NCBI RefSeq assembly: GCF_008386635.1
Contig: NZ_VUOE01000001.1
Span: 682,001 to 746,000, forward strand
DNA length: 64,000 nucleotides
Source: Maribacter flavus
Lineage (GTDB): Bacteria > Bacteroidota > Bacteroidia > Flavobacteriales > Flavobacteriaceae
Direction of reading: 5' to 3'
Notes under the pieces: model-generated
Database searches by the model: none
Told to the model about the DNA's origin: nothing
The model's input: only the letters and a program-made list of their open reading frames with translations
Translations under genes and position numbers: made by a program
Shown: positions 18,793-28,632 of the stretch, one piece after another
Numbering within the stretch: the first letter of the stretch is position 1
Layout: the number at the start of each line of letters is the position of its first letter

Positions 18793-19542
18793 TTATTTTT
18801 TGTGGTCTACCAACATATCAATCAAAGTGATCGATGAATCCTCCATATCATTTACGATACTATCAATCTTGGCGATAATATAGTTGTAAAAAATTTGAAG
18901 TATGATAGCCGTAATAAGACCGAATACCGTAGTCAACAACGCCACCTGAATATCACCTGCAATAAGAGAGGCACTCAAGTTACCAACCGCAGCGATTTTT
19001 TGGAAGGCCTGAATCATACCAATTACCGTACCCATGAAACCAAGCATCGGTGCAATGGCGATAAATAAGGACAACCAAGATACATTCTTCTCCAACTGAC
19101 CCATTTGAACACCACCATATGCCACAACAGCTTTTTCTGCAGATTCAACACTTTCTCCAGCCCTATCCAAACCTTGGTAATATATAGAAGCAACAGGTCC
19201 TTTTGTATTTCTACAAACTTCTTTAGCGGCCTCAACTCCACCAGATGCCAATGCATCCTCAACTTGTTGTTTTAATTTGGCAGTATTAGTACTGGCCATA
19301 TTCAAATAGATAATCCTTTCAATAGCAACGGCCAAACCAAGAATCAAACACAAAAGTACAATCCCCATGAAGCCAGCACCACCTTGGATGAACTGCTCTT
19401 TCAACACTTGGGTAAATCCTCTATCCGCTTCAGGAGCCGCGTCTTGAACAAGCAAAGCTACCGCCGCCACTTTTGCACTTACCATATTTGTACCTGCTAC
19501 AAACGCCCCAGCAACAGCTAGGCTTGGAAATAATTTTTTCAT
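18793..19542 (-). CDS. exbB: ExbB/TolQ/MotA-family proton channel protein
   Basis: A 249-residue inner-membrane protein. Three long TM helices are visible: GFMGIVLLCLILGLAVAIERII, then WLSLFIAIAPMLGFMGTVIGMI and LLTTVFGLITAIILQIFYN. The conserved GLLGTVxGMI-type segment of ExbB (here GFMGTVIGMIQAF) is present. The first 20 residues look like an extra N-terminal hydrophobic stretch. ExbB with ExbD converts proton flow into force on TonB. It is the first gene of the operon. Confidence 0.94.
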   Translation of the reverse strand: MKKLFPSLAVAGAFVAGTNMVSAKVAAVALLVQDAAPEADRGFTQVLKEQFIQGGAGFMGIVLLCLILGLAVAIERIIYLNMASTNTAKLKQQVEDALASGGVEAAKEVCRNTKGPVASIYYQGLDRAGESVESAEKAVVAYGGVQMGQLEKNVSWLSLFIAIAPMLGFMGTVIGMIQAFQKIAAVGNLSASLIAGDIQVALLTTVFGLITAIILQIFYNYIIAKIDSIVNDMEDSSITLIDMLVDHKK

Positions 19543-19619
19543 TTTTTCAAACTTAAATTAGTTAGTTAATAGGGTTAAAGATAAAAAAAAATCAATATAA
19601 AAAAAGTAAAACTTATTCG

Positions 19620-19707
19620 CAGAGAGGAAGGGATTCGAACCCTCGATACACTTTTGGTGTATACACACTTTCCAGGCGTGCGCCTTCGACCACTCGGCCA
19701 CCTCTCT
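19620..19707 (-). tRNA. tRNA-Ser (GGA)
   Basis: A complete class II tRNA of 88 bases. The acceptor stem AGAGAGG/CCTCTCT is perfect. The anticodon arm CACGC-CTGGAAA-GTGTG gives anticodon GGA. There is a long variable arm pairing GTATACAC with GTGTATC-type bases, and the T arm is GAGGG-TTCGAAT-CCCTT. CCA is not encoded. It reads UCU/UCC serine codons. Confidence 0.97.
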
Positions 19708-19778
19708 ATTTTTCGCCTTTTTTAAGGTGGGGCAAATAACAAAAAAAATATTAGACAATAAAATATTACCCGTTAATT

Positions 19779-20804
19779 TTAGTGCATTTCTCCACGTAAT
19801 GAGGTCTCGAAAACTGTCTTAAAGTGTTTGTTTGACACCCCACTCCCGAGTATGTACATTGCCTTTGAAATTGCCGCCTCCGTGGTAATATCCTTACCAT
19901 TAATTACTTGCATGTCCATTAGCGCGGAACTGGTCTCATATTTACCCATTAACACACTGCCCCCAGAACACTGTGTAACATTTATAACATGTAAGCCCTC
20001 AGCTATTGATTTTTTTAAAGAATCCAAAAACCAATCTGCGGTAGGACCATTTCCTGAACCATAGGTTTCCAAGACGAGTGCCTTCAGTCCATCGGTTTTT
20101 AATATATTTTCAAATACGAACCTGTTCATTCCCGGAAATAATTTAACCAAAGCCACATTTTCGTCCATTTTTTTATGAACTATCAAATTTTTATTGCGTT
20201 TCAAAGGCAAAAGATATTCCGAAAACACATTCAAATGTACTCCGGATTCCGCCAAGTGCGGGTAGTTTAATGATGCAAAAGCCCTAAAGTTTTCTGCATT
20301 AATCTTAGTGGTCCTGTTCCCTCTATATAATTTATATTCAAAATACAAGCCCACCTCCCTAATGACCGATGTTCCATTTTTTTGAAGGGCGGCGATCTGG
20401 ACGGATGTTATCAGGTTCTCCTTGGCATCCGTACGTAAATCCCCAATGGGCAACTGCGAACCGGTAAGGATGACAGGCTTATCCAGGTTTTCCAATAAAA
20501 AACTCAATGCCGATGCCGTATAGCTCATCGTATCGCTTCCGTGCAGGATTACAAAACCGTTATAATTTTCATAGTGTTCCTCGATCAGGGTGACAATTCG
20601 TACCCACTCGGCGGGATTCATGTTCGAACTATCCAATGGGTTTTCAAAGGAAATGGTTTCTATAGTGCAGTCCAATTGGTTCAGTTCCGGAACATGTTTT
20701 AAAAGTTCATTAAAATCAAAGGATTTGAGAGCCCCCGTTTGGTAGTCCTTTACCATTCCTATGGTTCCCCCCGTATACATCAAAAGAATTTTTCTTGTGT
20801 CCAA
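19779..20804 (-). CDS. ansA: Type I L-asparaginase
   Basis: A 341-residue cytosolic-type asparaginase without signal peptide. The first catalytic threonine lies in MYTGGTIGM and the second in VILHGSDTMSYTASAL. The usual PVILTGSQLPIG segment is also present. It hydrolyses asparagine to aspartate and ammonia. The start is TTG at 20804, because the first ATG codons lie inside the active-site strand. It follows tatD by 15 bases, so both form one operon. Confidence 0.95.
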   Translation of the reverse strand: MDTRKILLMYTGGTIGMVKDYQTGALKSFDFNELLKHVPELNQLDCTIETISFENPLDSSNMNPAEWVRIVTLIEEHYENYNGFVILHGSDTMSYTASALSFLLENLDKPVILTGSQLPIGDLRTDAKENLITSVQIAALQKNGTSVIREVGLYFEYKLYRGNRTTKINAENFRAFASLNYPHLAESGVHLNVFSEYLLPLKRNKNLIVHKKMDENVALVKLFPGMNRFVFENILKTDGLKALVLETYGSGNGPTADWFLDSLKKSIAEGLHVINVTQCSGGSVLMGKYETSSALMDMQVINGKDITTEAAISKAMYILGSGVSNKHFKTVFETSLRGEMH

Positions 20805-20819
20805 ACCTTACTTTATAAT

Positions 20820-21587
20820 TTAAATCCCAAATACCTCCTTTGAATTCTCAGTAGTCACAGCGGCCACAACCGCTTCCTCCATGCCATAAATCTCGGCAAC
20901 CCTTTTTAAGACGTTCACAACATAGGCACTTTCATTTCGCTTCCCCCGGTACGGCACAGGTGCCAAATAAGGTGCGTCCGTTTCAAGAACGATATTCAAC
21001 AGGTCGATTTGATGTAGAAAAGTATCAATTTTTCCATTCTTAAACGTTACAACCCCGCCTATTCCCAACTTCATATCGTATGATAATGCCCGCTCCGCTT
21101 GTTCCAAATTTCCGGTAAAACAGTGAAAAATACCTCTTAACGATCCTCCTTTTTCTTGCTCCAATACATCAAATACTTCATCGAAGGCATCCCTACAATG
21201 AATAACGATGGGCAACTCCATGGTTTTTGCAAGTCGTATTTGCCTAGCAAAAGCTTCCTGTTGTTCCTTTAAATAAGTCTTATCCCAATACAGGTCGATG
21301 CCAATCTCACCAATTGCATAATATTGCCGCTTTTTTACCGAATCTTCCACATGCCGAAGCTCTTCATCAAAATTTTCTTTAACATGTGTTGGATGAAGCC
21401 CCGTCATCAAGAAAACATTTTCAGGAAAGCGATTCTTTAATTGCAACATTCGCTCCGTATACGTGGAATCAATGGCCGGAACGAAAAATCGGGTGACTCC
21501 TTGGTCCATGGCCCTTTGAATCATGCCTTCCCTATCTTCATCAAATGCTTCACTATACAAATGTGTATGGGTGTCCGTTATAATCAT
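20820..21587 (-). CDS. tatD: TatD-family metal-dependent hydrolase (DNase)
   Basis: A 255-residue amidohydrolase-fold protein of standard length. Metal-binding motifs are DTHTHLYSE near the N-terminus, IGEIGIDLYW, VIHCRDAFDEV, GIFHCFTGN, and VLETDAPYLAP near the C-terminus. TatD proteins are cytosolic 3'-5' exonucleases. It is upstream of and co-transcribed with ansA. Confidence 0.95.
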   Translation of the reverse strand: MIITDTHTHLYSEAFDEDREGMIQRAMDQGVTRFFVPAIDSTYTERMLQLKNRFPENVFLMTGLHPTHVKENFDEELRHVEDSVKKRQYYAIGEIGIDLYWDKTYLKEQQEAFARQIRLAKTMELPIVIHCRDAFDEVFDVLEQEKGGSLRGIFHCFTGNLEQAERALSYDMKLGIGGVVTFKNGKIDTFLHQIDLLNIVLETDAPYLAPVPYRGKRNESAYVVNVLKRVAEIYGMEEAVVAAVTTENSKEVFGI

Positions 21588-21668
21588 ACCGCAAAAATAG
21601 GTTTATCTTTGACTTTTTTAAGCCTAATCCAAGTATTCGCCCCATCATTTGATGTAAACTAAACTTCT

Positions 21669-22118
21669 ATGCACTCCCTAAAAAAATACCTAAAGAAAAA
21701 GGGATATGACAAAATTCCCCTGACCCTTACCAAAACAAATCATTTGGAGTTTTCTGCTATTATCAATGGTACACCGGGAAGATTTATTCTGGATACAGGA
21801 GCTTCCAATACGTGTATCGGCTTTGACAAAATCGATTATTTTAATTTGAAATCCAAAGAATCCAAAATAAAAGCGGCCGGAGCCGGGGCCACCGACATGG
21901 AAACGCTCACCTCCAAAAAAAACACTATAGATATTGGCAAATGGCGCCACAAGAAGCTGAAAATAGTGTTGTTCGATCTTGTTCACGTCAATACTGCCCT
22001 TATAAGTCATGATGCGGAACCCGTTGATGGCATCATTGGTGCCGATGTGCTGAACGAAGGTAAAGCCATAATCGATTACAAAAAGAAGGCACTGTACCTA
22101 AAGGTCAAAAAGTTATAA
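21669..22118 (+). CDS. Retropepsin-like aspartic protease family protein
   Basis: A 149-residue protein with the single-domain aspartic protease motif FILDTGASNTCIGF (catalytic Asp at about 41) and the partner strand GIIGADVLNEGKAIIDYKK. No signal peptide or TM helix is visible, so it is probably cytosolic. Retropepsin-like proteins act as dimers. Similar short proteins are common in Bacteroidota without a known substrate. It is divergent from tatD and ends at a terminator shared with odhB. Confidence 0.85.
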   Translation: MHSLKKYLKKKGYDKIPLTLTKTNHLEFSAIINGTPGRFILDTGASNTCIGFDKIDYFNLKSKESKIKAAGAGATDMETLTSKKNTIDIGKWRHKKLKIVLFDLVHVNTALISHDAEPVDGIIGADVLNEGKAIIDYKKKALYLKVKKL

Positions 22119-22121
22119 AAG

Positions 22122-22155
22122 CAAAAAGCACCGATATTTCGGTGCTTTTATTTTT
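22122..22155. terminator. Bidirectional terminator between the aspartic protease gene and odhB
   Basis: The stem AAAAGCACCG/CGGTGCTTTT with a six-base loop is flanked by A on the left and T on the right. It lies between two convergent stops. Confidence 0.88.
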
Positions 22156-22169
22156 AGGTACATATGGAA

Positions 22170-23447
22170 TTACATTTCTAATGCCCTTTTAACATCATTG
22201 CCCATCAGTAATTCTTCCGGACTCTCCAAGGCCTCTTTTACGGCCACCAAAAACCCGACGGATTCCTTACCATCAATAATTCGGTGGTCATAAGACAATG
22301 CTACATACATTATTGGGGCTATGGCAATGGCACCATCCCTAGCAATGGGACGCTCCACGATGTTATGCATTCCCAAAATGGCACTTTGTGGCGGATTGAT
22401 AATAGGGGTGGACAACATGGAACCAAACACGCCACCATTGGTAATTGTGAAGGTACCGCCTGTCATTTCATCTACCGTTATCTCCCCTTCCCTTGCGCGT
22501 ATCGCCAAACGTTTTACTTCGGCCTCAATACCTCTAAAGGAAAGATTTTCCGCATTTCTGATTACAGGAACCATCAACCCTTTTGGACCTGATACCGCAA
22601 TACTTATATCACAAAAATCGTAGGACACCATTTCCTTACCATCTATCATGGAGTTAACGGCAGGGTACATTTCCAAGGCCCTTACGACTGCTTTGGTAAA
22701 GAAGGACATAAACCCTAGACTTACACCGTGTCTCTCTTTAAAATCGTCCTTGTATTTATTTCGCAACTCGAATATTGGGGACATATCCACTTCGTTGAAA
22801 GTGGTCAACATGGCTGTTTCATTTTTTGCCGAAACCAAACGTTCCGCCACTTTTCTTCGCAGCATGGATAGTTTAGATCGGGTCTCGCCCCTACTTCCTC
22901 CAGAAACAGGTGAGCCCATGGATGGCTTTGCGTTCATGGCATCTGACTTGGTAATTCTTCCATCCCTTCCGGTTCCTGTAACGCTGGAAGCCTCGACTCC
23001 CTTTTCGTTCAAAATTTTCTTTGCAGCTGGCGAAGCCACTCCAGAAGCGTAGGTTTCCTTTGCCTGAGGGGGCTGGGGCGCCTTTTCGCTTTCCTTTTTC
23101 GTATCCTTTTCCTCTCGTTGTTTATCCAAATCCTTTGCGGCATTACTTGAGGATCCTTCGTCCCCACCCGACGCGGAACTTGCAGCTTTACTTGCCCCAT
23201 CCGGTTTTTCGGCGCTAGTATCAATAAGACACACAACGGCACCCACGGCTACAGCATCCCCAACCTCGGCCTTTAAGGTTATTGTCCCGCTTGCTTCCGC
23301 CGGCAATTCCAAGGTTGCCTTGTCAGAATCGACCTCGGCAATGGCCTGATCCTTCTCTACATAATCGCCATCTTCAACCAACCACTCCGCTATCTCAACT
23401 TCCGTTATGGATTCCCCAGGTGAGGGAACTTTCATTTCTAGAATCAT
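22170..23447 (-). CDS. odhB: 2-oxoglutarate dehydrogenase E2, dihydrolipoyllysine succinyltransferase
   Basis: A 425-residue TCA-cycle enzyme. The N-terminal lipoyl domain has Lys43 in [12 protein letters not shown] Ser/Gly/Lys/Pro-rich linker and the peripheral-subunit-binding domain ([14 protein letters not shown]) follow. The C-terminal catalytic domain carries the active-site His388 and Asp392 in [11 protein letters not shown]. It transfers succinyl groups from lipoyl-lysine to CoA in the cytosol. It starts 31 bases after odhA, so the two are an operon. No E3 (lpd) gene is in the window. Confidence 0.96.
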   Translation of the reverse strand: MILEMKVPSPGESITEVEIAEWLVEDGDYVEKDQAIAEVDSDKATLELPAEASGTITLKAEVGDAVAVGAVVCLIDTSAEKPDGASKAASSASGGDEGSSSNAAKDLDKQREEKDTKKESEKAPQPPQAKETYASGVASPAAKKILNEKGVEASSVTGTGRDGRITKSDAMNAKPSMGSPVSGGSRGETRSKLSMLRRKVAERLVSAKNETAMLTTFNEVDMSPIFELRNKYKDDFKERHGVSLGFMSFFTKAVVRALEMYPAVNSMIDGKEMVSYDFCDISIAVSGPKGLMVPVIRNAENLSFRGIEAEVKRLAIRAREGEITVDEMTGGTFTITNGGVFGSMLSTPIINPPQSAILGMHNIVERPIARDGAIAIAPIMYVALSYDHRIIDGKESVGFLVAVKEALESPEELLMGNDVKRALEM

Positions 23448-23478
23448 TCTTTCTATTATTTGCTATTCTTAATTCTTG

Positions 23479-26274
23479 TTATTTTGGTTTGGACATATTA
23501 TCCTTGGTCTTATCAAAGACATAGTCTATTACTTGCTGATGCCTGGCCTTGGACCTTACCGCACTACCGGCGGCCGGGGCGGCATAAAACCTTCTGGAGG
23601 CCACCCTAAATTTGCCCACATCGCTAAAATGCATCATCAAGTGGCTCCATGCGCCCATATTTCTTGGTTCTTCCTGAGCCCAAACTATATCGTCCGCATT
23701 TTTATATTTTGCGATAATGTCCTTCATCTGCTGGTCTGGCAGTGGAAACAATTGCTCCACACGGACCAAGGCCACATCATCCCGATTCAATGCCTCCTTA
23801 ACGGCAAGAAGGTCGTAATAAAACTTACCGGTACAGAAAACCAAGCTTTTTACTTTCTTGACATCTGCCGTAGCATCGTCTATCACTTCCTTAAAACTAC
23901 CATTCGCCAGCTCGTCCACCGTAGAAACTGCCTTTGGATGTCTCAACAAACTCTTTGGGGTAAAGATAATAAGCGGTTTTCTAAAATTCGCTTTCATTTG
24001 TCTCCTAAGGATATGGAACATTTGGGCCGGCGTGGTTACATCTGCGATATACATATTGTCCCTTGCACATAGTTGGAGGTATCTTTCCATACGGGCCGAA
24101 GAGTGTTCCGCGCCTTGACCTTCATAACCGTGTGGTAACAACATTACCAGACCATTTTGAAGCTTCCATTTATCCTCTGCCGCCGATATATATTGGTCGA
24201 TCATAATCTGGGCCCCGTTACTGAAGTCCCCAAATTGGGCTTCCCAAATGGTCAAGGTATTGGGACTTGCCATGGCGTACCCATAATCGAAGCCTACCAC
24301 ACCATATTCTGATAGGAGCGAATTATATATTTGAAACCTTCCTTGTTCCTTTGAAATATTGTTCAGAAGCAACACTTCCTCCTCACTTTCCTCAACTTTC
24401 ATGACCGCATGCCTGTGCGAAAAAGTTCCCCGCTCCACATCCTGACCGGACATACGGACCCCAAAACCTTCCTGCAGTAGGGTCCCGTAGGCCAATAGTT
24501 CTCCCATTGCCCAGTCCAAGGAGTCGTCCTCAAAGTACATTTTATGTCGGTCTTTCACCAACTTCTCCACCTTGCGTAAAAACTTTTTACCCTTTGGCAA
24601 TTCGGTTATGACCTTGGCGATCTCGGTCAGTTTTTCCTTTTCAAAGGTGGTATCGATGGGGTCCATCATCTCCCACTCGCGCACATTCTCAAAACCTTTC
24701 CATTCATCGGCCATAAACGGCGTAATAATGGTCTTGTCCTCTTTCCTGGAATCTTCCAGTTTTACCTCCAAACTATCCTTATACTGTTTCTCAAGCTCAG
24801 CCACATAACCCTCGTTTATGACACCTTCCTTGATCAAACGTTCTGCATAAATATCCCGTGGATTCATATGCTTGGCGATGGCCTTGTATAGTTTGGGCTG
24901 GGTGAACCGAGGTTCGTCACCTTCGTTGTGGCCATATTTTCTATATCCCAAAAGATCCAAGAATACGTCCTGATCGAACTGCATCCTATATTCCAGGGCA
25001 AACAAAGCGGCATGGACTACGGCCTCCGCATCATCGGCATTGACGTGGAGTACAGGACTTAAAGTTACCTTACCAACATCGGTACAATAGGTGGAACTTC
25101 TTGCATCCAAATAGTTTGTGGTGAAACCAATTTGATTGTTTACTACTATATGTATGGTTCCTCCTGTCCTATAGCCGTCCAAATTGGCCATTTGGACCAC
25201 TTCATAGACCAAGCCTTGGCCTGCAATGGCGGCATCGCCGTGCACCACAATAGGTAGCACTTTTGAAAAATCGTCCTGATAATGGGCATCCTGCTTCGCC
25301 CTGGCAATACCCTCAACTACTGCACCTACTGTTTCCAAATGCGATGGGTTTGGTGCGATGTTCATACGTATCTGGTTTCCGTTATCGGACATGCGGTCCG
25401 AAGTCCAGCCCAGATGGTATTTCACGTCCCCGTCAAATATTTCCTGCTCATAATCCTTTCCATCGAACTCGCTAAAAATATCCTTTGCGGATTTCCCGAA
25501 AATATTCGTTAGTACGTTCAATCTTCCCCTATGGGCCATTCCCATTACAAATTGTTTTACGCCCATTTCCGCGGCACGCTCCACTATGACATCCAACGCG
25601 GGAATCAAGGATTCGTTACCCTCCAGTGAAAATCGTTTCTGGCCTACGTACTTGGTATGCAAAAAGCCCTCAAAGGAAACGGCCTGATTCAATTTCTTTA
25701 GAATATGCTTTTTACGCTCCGGACTAAAATTGGGGTGGTTGTCGTTTACATTTATCCAATTCTGAATCCATTTGATCCGTTCCGGCTTTCTGATATACAT
25801 ATACTCCACACCTATGGAGTCACAATAGATACTGGTCAAATGGGCGATTATCTCGCGAAGCGTACTGGGCCCTATCCCAATGATATCGCCGGCATTGAAG
25901 ACCGTATCCAAATCGGCCTCCGTAAGACCAAAGTTCACGATGTCCAATGTGGGCTCGTACTGCCTTCTTTCCCTAACGGGGTTCGTTTTTGTAAACAAAT
26001 GCCCCCTGCTCCTGTAACCGTCTATCAACCTAATGACCTGAAACTCCTTTTGCAAGGATTCCGGCATTTCCACTTGGTTGCCGTTAATGGTAACGGTACT
26101 TCTGTTTTCTGGGTCGATATCCAATTCGTCCAACGAACTTTCAATACCGAAATCAAAGCCTTGAAAAAAGGCACGCCAGCTAGGTTCAATACTATCCGGA
26201 TTGATCAAATACTTATCATATAACTCGGAAAAATAGGAGGTATGAACAGCATTCAAAAAGGAATATTTATCCAT
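23479..26274 (-). CDS. odhA: 2-oxoglutarate dehydrogenase E1 component
   Basis: A 931-residue thiamine-diphosphate enzyme of normal length. The N-terminus has YSELYDKYLINPDSIEPSW-type residues that contact E2. Core motifs include MGMAHRGRLNVL, HGDAAIAGQGLVYE, the ThDP region NNQIGFTTN, RKYGHNEGDEPRFTQP, and the C-terminal VWAQEEPRNMGAW. It decarboxylates 2-oxoglutarate and succinylates the lipoyl arm of E2. It is the first gene of odhA-odhB and is divergent from a small outer-membrane protein gene. Confidence 0.97.
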   Translation of the reverse strand: MDKYSFLNAVHTSYFSELYDKYLINPDSIEPSWRAFFQGFDFGIESSLDELDIDPENRSTVTINGNQVEMPESLQKEFQVIRLIDGYRSRGHLFTKTNPVRERRQYEPTLDIVNFGLTEADLDTVFNAGDIIGIGPSTLREIIAHLTSIYCDSIGVEYMYIRKPERIKWIQNWINVNDNHPNFSPERKKHILKKLNQAVSFEGFLHTKYVGQKRFSLEGNESLIPALDVIVERAAEMGVKQFVMGMAHRGRLNVLTNIFGKSAKDIFSEFDGKDYEQEIFDGDVKYHLGWTSDRMSDNGNQIRMNIAPNPSHLETVGAVVEGIARAKQDAHYQDDFSKVLPIVVHGDAAIAGQGLVYEVVQMANLDGYRTGGTIHIVVNNQIGFTTNYLDARSSTYCTDVGKVTLSPVLHVNADDAEAVVHAALFALEYRMQFDQDVFLDLLGYRKYGHNEGDEPRFTQPKLYKAIAKHMNPRDIYAERLIKEGVINEGYVAELEKQYKDSLEVKLEDSRKEDKTIITPFMADEWKGFENVREWEMMDPIDTTFEKEKLTEIAKVITELPKGKKFLRKVEKLVKDRHKMYFEDDSLDWAMGELLAYGTLLQEGFGVRMSGQDVERGTFSHRHAVMKVEESEEEVLLLNNISKEQGRFQIYNSLLSEYGVVGFDYGYAMASPNTLTIWEAQFGDFSNGAQIMIDQYISAAEDKWKLQNGLVMLLPHGYEGQGAEHSSARMERYLQLCARDNMYIADVTTPAQMFHILRRQMKANFRKPLIIFTPKSLLRHPKAVSTVDELANGSFKEVIDDATADVKKVKSLVFCTGKFYYDLLAVKEALNRDDVALVRVEQLFPLPDQQMKDIIAKYKNADDIVWAQEEPRNMGAWSHLMMHFSDVGKFRVASRRFYAAPAAGSAVRSKARHQQVIDYVFDKTKDNMSKPK

Positions 26275-26308
26275 GAATTACTTTCTGTATCTTTAGAAGA
26301 AATTTGTA

Positions 26309-26316
26309 CAAAAATA
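26309..26316 (-). promoter_or_regulatory. Candidate -7 element of the odhA promoter
   Basis: On the minus strand TATTTTTG fits TAnnTTTG and lies about 35 bases before the odhA ATG. The -33 position has only a weak match. Confidence 0.45.
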
Positions 26317-26394
26317 CAACATTTACAATATCTAACGGAATGCTGATTGGTATTATTGGAAAATTTTAAGGTTTCAAACAAATTTTTAAAATCA

Positions 26395-26907
26395 ATGGAT
26401 AAAAAAATCCTTTTGACTTGTCTTTCAGTGTGCGCCCTGTCTTTTATTTATTCCCAAAATACCCAAATAACCAACAGTTTTTGGCGGGATGTTAGGTACG
26501 GGGGAAGTCTTGGACTTAACTTTTTTAGCGGTGGTTTCAATGCTTCCGTATCGCCTAGTGCTATTTATCCATTTAGCGACCGGTTTTCTGCCGGGACGAG
26601 TCTCAATTTCAACTATGCGAAATTCGACGATGACGAACTAATGGCCTATGGAGGCAGTCTTCTTTCCCTTTACAATCCCATTCCGGAAATACAGCTCTCC
26701 GCAGAATTGGAGCAATTGAGAATTAATAGAACCTTTGAAGCCTTTCCCAACACTATAAAGGATAATTATTGGTCCCCGGCATTATTTTTAGGAATTGGAT
26801 ACAGTACGTATAATGTAACGGTAGGATTAAGGTATAATCTCCTATTCGATGAGGATAGAAGTATTTATACCAATGCTTTATTGCCCTTCATTCGTGTGTT
26901 TTTTTAA
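26395..26907 (+). CDS. Small outer-membrane protein divergent from odhA
   Basis: 170 residues from the ATG at 26395 (MDKKILLTCLSVC), chosen because it gives a clean signal peptide ending IYSQ; the longer frame from 26347 adds 16 unlikely residues. The mature part has repeated amphipathic strands (YGGSLGLNFFSGGF, RFSAGTSLNFNYAKF, ALFLGIGYSTYNVTVGLRYNLLF) and ends in Phe-Phe, typical of a small outer-membrane beta-barrel. Database entries next to odhA are sometimes labelled alpha-ketoglutarate decarboxylase, but nothing in this protein supports an enzyme role. Function unknown. Confidence 0.75.
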   Translation: MDKKILLTCLSVCALSFIYSQNTQITNSFWRDVRYGGSLGLNFFSGGFNASVSPSAIYPFSDRFSAGTSLNFNYAKFDDDELMAYGGSLLSLYNPIPEIQLSAELEQLRINRTFEAFPNTIKDNYWSPALFLGIGYSTYNVTVGLRYNLLFDEDRSIYTNALLPFIRVFF

Positions 26908-26909
26908 GG

Positions 26910-27260
26910 TCAGTTTCCATAACGCCTTTTTGATCGTACCTTTTTCAATTCCCTTTCCAAAACAAAAAAAGATACTTGCTCCGCGACCTCTACGGCATCC
27001 ATGGCATCTATTTGTCGAAGTGTATGTTCAGGGACATCGATGACATACAGCAGGTTTAGGTACTCATCAAAACGTTCCATGAGCAATACGTACAATTTTT
27101 CCTTTACCAGGAGGGACAGGTTTTGGGGAGAAATAGCATCTTCCAGTTTTAAATTGCAGTTCGCCAAGAGAAAATCCTTCTTTATTTGCTGTAACAAATC
27201 CAGATAAAGCCCTTCTTCCTGTGACCTTTGCAATAATTCCAATACCTTCTTTTCCCCCAC
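26910..27260 (-). CDS. Conserved-looking hypothetical protein, 116 residues
   Basis: A helical, Leu- and Glu-rich cytosolic protein (LLQRSQEEGLYLDLLQQIKKDF, LSLLVKEKLYVLLMERFDEYL) ending in a basic VRSKRRYGN tail. No signal peptide, TM helix or known motif is visible. It begins 17 bases after the amidohydrolase stop, so it is the second gene of that operon, and it is convergent with the outer-membrane protein gene (two bases apart). I do not recognise a family. Confidence 0.65.
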   Translation of the reverse strand: MGEKKVLELLQRSQEEGLYLDLLQQIKKDFLLANCNLKLEDAISPQNLSLLVKEKLYVLLMERFDEYLNLLYVIDVPEHTLRQIDAMDAVEVAEQVSFFVLERELKKVRSKRRYGN

Positions 27261-27277
27261 CTTCTCCGTATAATTTC

Positions 27278-28558
27278 CTATTCAGATACCGATTTAAAGA
27301 TCTCGCCCCCTTTCATTACAAAAACGACATCTTCCAAGGCGCCCACATTTTGCAAGGGATTTTCGTTGACCGCGACAATATCGGCTATAAAACCTTCCTT
27401 TATCTGTCCTAAAGTCTCCATGCCCAAAAGTTTGGCATTGGTAATCGTTGCCGCCTGCAAGGTCTCAAGAATGGGCATGCCAGCCCGATGCATGTATCCA
27501 AACTCCTTCCCATTATCCCCATGGGGCGATACACCCGCATCCGTACCAAAGGCAATGGGCACGCCTTTTTTATAGGCCCTGGCAAAGGTCTTCTCCGAGT
27601 AGGGGCCAATTTCCAAGGCTTTCTTGGCCACCACCGGCGGAAAGTATCCCGGTATCTTTGCCAACCGTGCCGCTTCCTGACCTGCCGAAATCGTTGGGAC
27701 CAAATACGCATCGTATTGAATCATCAATTCCATGGTCTCTTCGGACATCAGCGTTCCATGCTCAATGGTCTTGATCCCTCCTTTTATGGCCCGCTGCATA
27801 CCTTCATCACCATGGGCGTGTGCGGCGGTGAGCATTCCATAGTCCTTGGCCGTTTCCGTAATCGCCCGTACCTCCTCAACGGTGAACTGGGGGTTCTGCC
27901 CATTTTTGGCGACGCTCAGCACGCCCCCTGTTGCCGTTATCTTGATGACATCCGCGCCATTCTTATAGCGCTGGCGCACTGCCTTTCTACCATCTTCCGG
28001 GGAATTTACCACACCCTCCTTTGGACCCGGATCCCCCATAAGGTCATCCCGAGTACCGTTCGTGGGGTCTGCATGACCACCCGTAGTGGCAATGGACTTA
28101 CCGGCCGTAAATATTCTAGGCCCAACAATGGTGCCCTTATTGATGGCATTTCTTAGCGCGATGTTCACGCCAGAACCACCCAAATCACGAACGGTGGTGA
28201 ATCCCGCCATCAAAGTTTTCTTGGCATAGATGGTGGACTGGAAGGCAACATCGGCTTCGTTCTTGGTAAATCGCTCCAAGTATCGGGAAGGGCTGGATTC
28301 ACTTTCAATATGCACGTGCATATCAATAAAACCGGGTAGGACGGTCTTTGATTTCAAATCCACTACCTGATCGGCATTAGTACCTGAAACAAAGCCATTT
28401 CGGATACTTTTTATCATTCCGTCGGAAACAACAATAGTCCTTTCTTCAAGCAGCTTGCCGGATGTAACATCCAAAATTTTTCCACATTGGAGGTAGGTGT
28501 CCTGGGCGCTCACCAGGCCTAGTACCGAAAACATAAAAAATACCAGTAGTTTTTTCAT
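27278..28558 (-). CDS. Secreted amidohydrolase (imidazolonepropionase-like)
   Basis: 426 residues from the ATG at 28558 (MKKLLVFFMF), which gives a signal peptide ending VSAQ. Metal-dependent amidohydrolase motifs are GFIDMHVHIE (first metal ligands), TTVRDLGGSG, AHAHGDEGMQRAI, KTIEHGTLM and AFGTDAGVSPHG. This subgroup includes periplasmic dipeptidases and prolidase-like enzymes; a peptide or imide substrate is likely but not provable here. It lies downstream of a terminator following galE and forms an operon with the 116-residue protein. Confidence 0.88.
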   Translation of the reverse strand: MKKLLVFFMFSVLGLVSAQDTYLQCGKILDVTSGKLLEERTIVVSDGMIKSIRNGFVSGTNADQVVDLKSKTVLPGFIDMHVHIESESSPSRYLERFTKNEADVAFQSTIYAKKTLMAGFTTVRDLGGSGVNIALRNAINKGTIVGPRIFTAGKSIATTGGHADPTNGTRDDLMGDPGPKEGVVNSPEDGRKAVRQRYKNGADVIKITATGGVLSVAKNGQNPQFTVEEVRAITETAKDYGMLTAAHAHGDEGMQRAIKGGIKTIEHGTLMSEETMELMIQYDAYLVPTISAGQEAARLAKIPGYFPPVVAKKALEIGPYSEKTFARAYKKGVPIAFGTDAGVSPHGDNGKEFGYMHRAGMPILETLQAATITNAKLLGMETLGQIKEGFIADIVAVNENPLQNVGALEDVVFVMKGGEIFKSVSE

Positions 28559-28580
28559 ACGATACATATCTAAAATAAAT

Positions 28581-28608
28581 AAGGGGAAATATAACCATAT
28601 TTCCCCTT
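28581..28608 (-). terminator. Terminator of the DegT-galE operon
   Basis: A perfect 12-bp stem, AAGGGGAAATAT/ATATTTCCCCTT with a four-base loop, lies 25 bases after the galE stop. On the minus strand it is followed by ATTTATTTTAG. Confidence 0.8.
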
Positions 28609-28632
28609 AGAACCGATTCCTTACTCAGGAAA

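Noticed and set aside
19558-19758. Minus-strand frame of 66 codons over the tRNA-Ser
   Set aside because: It is the translation of a tRNA gene and flanking A+T-rich bases.
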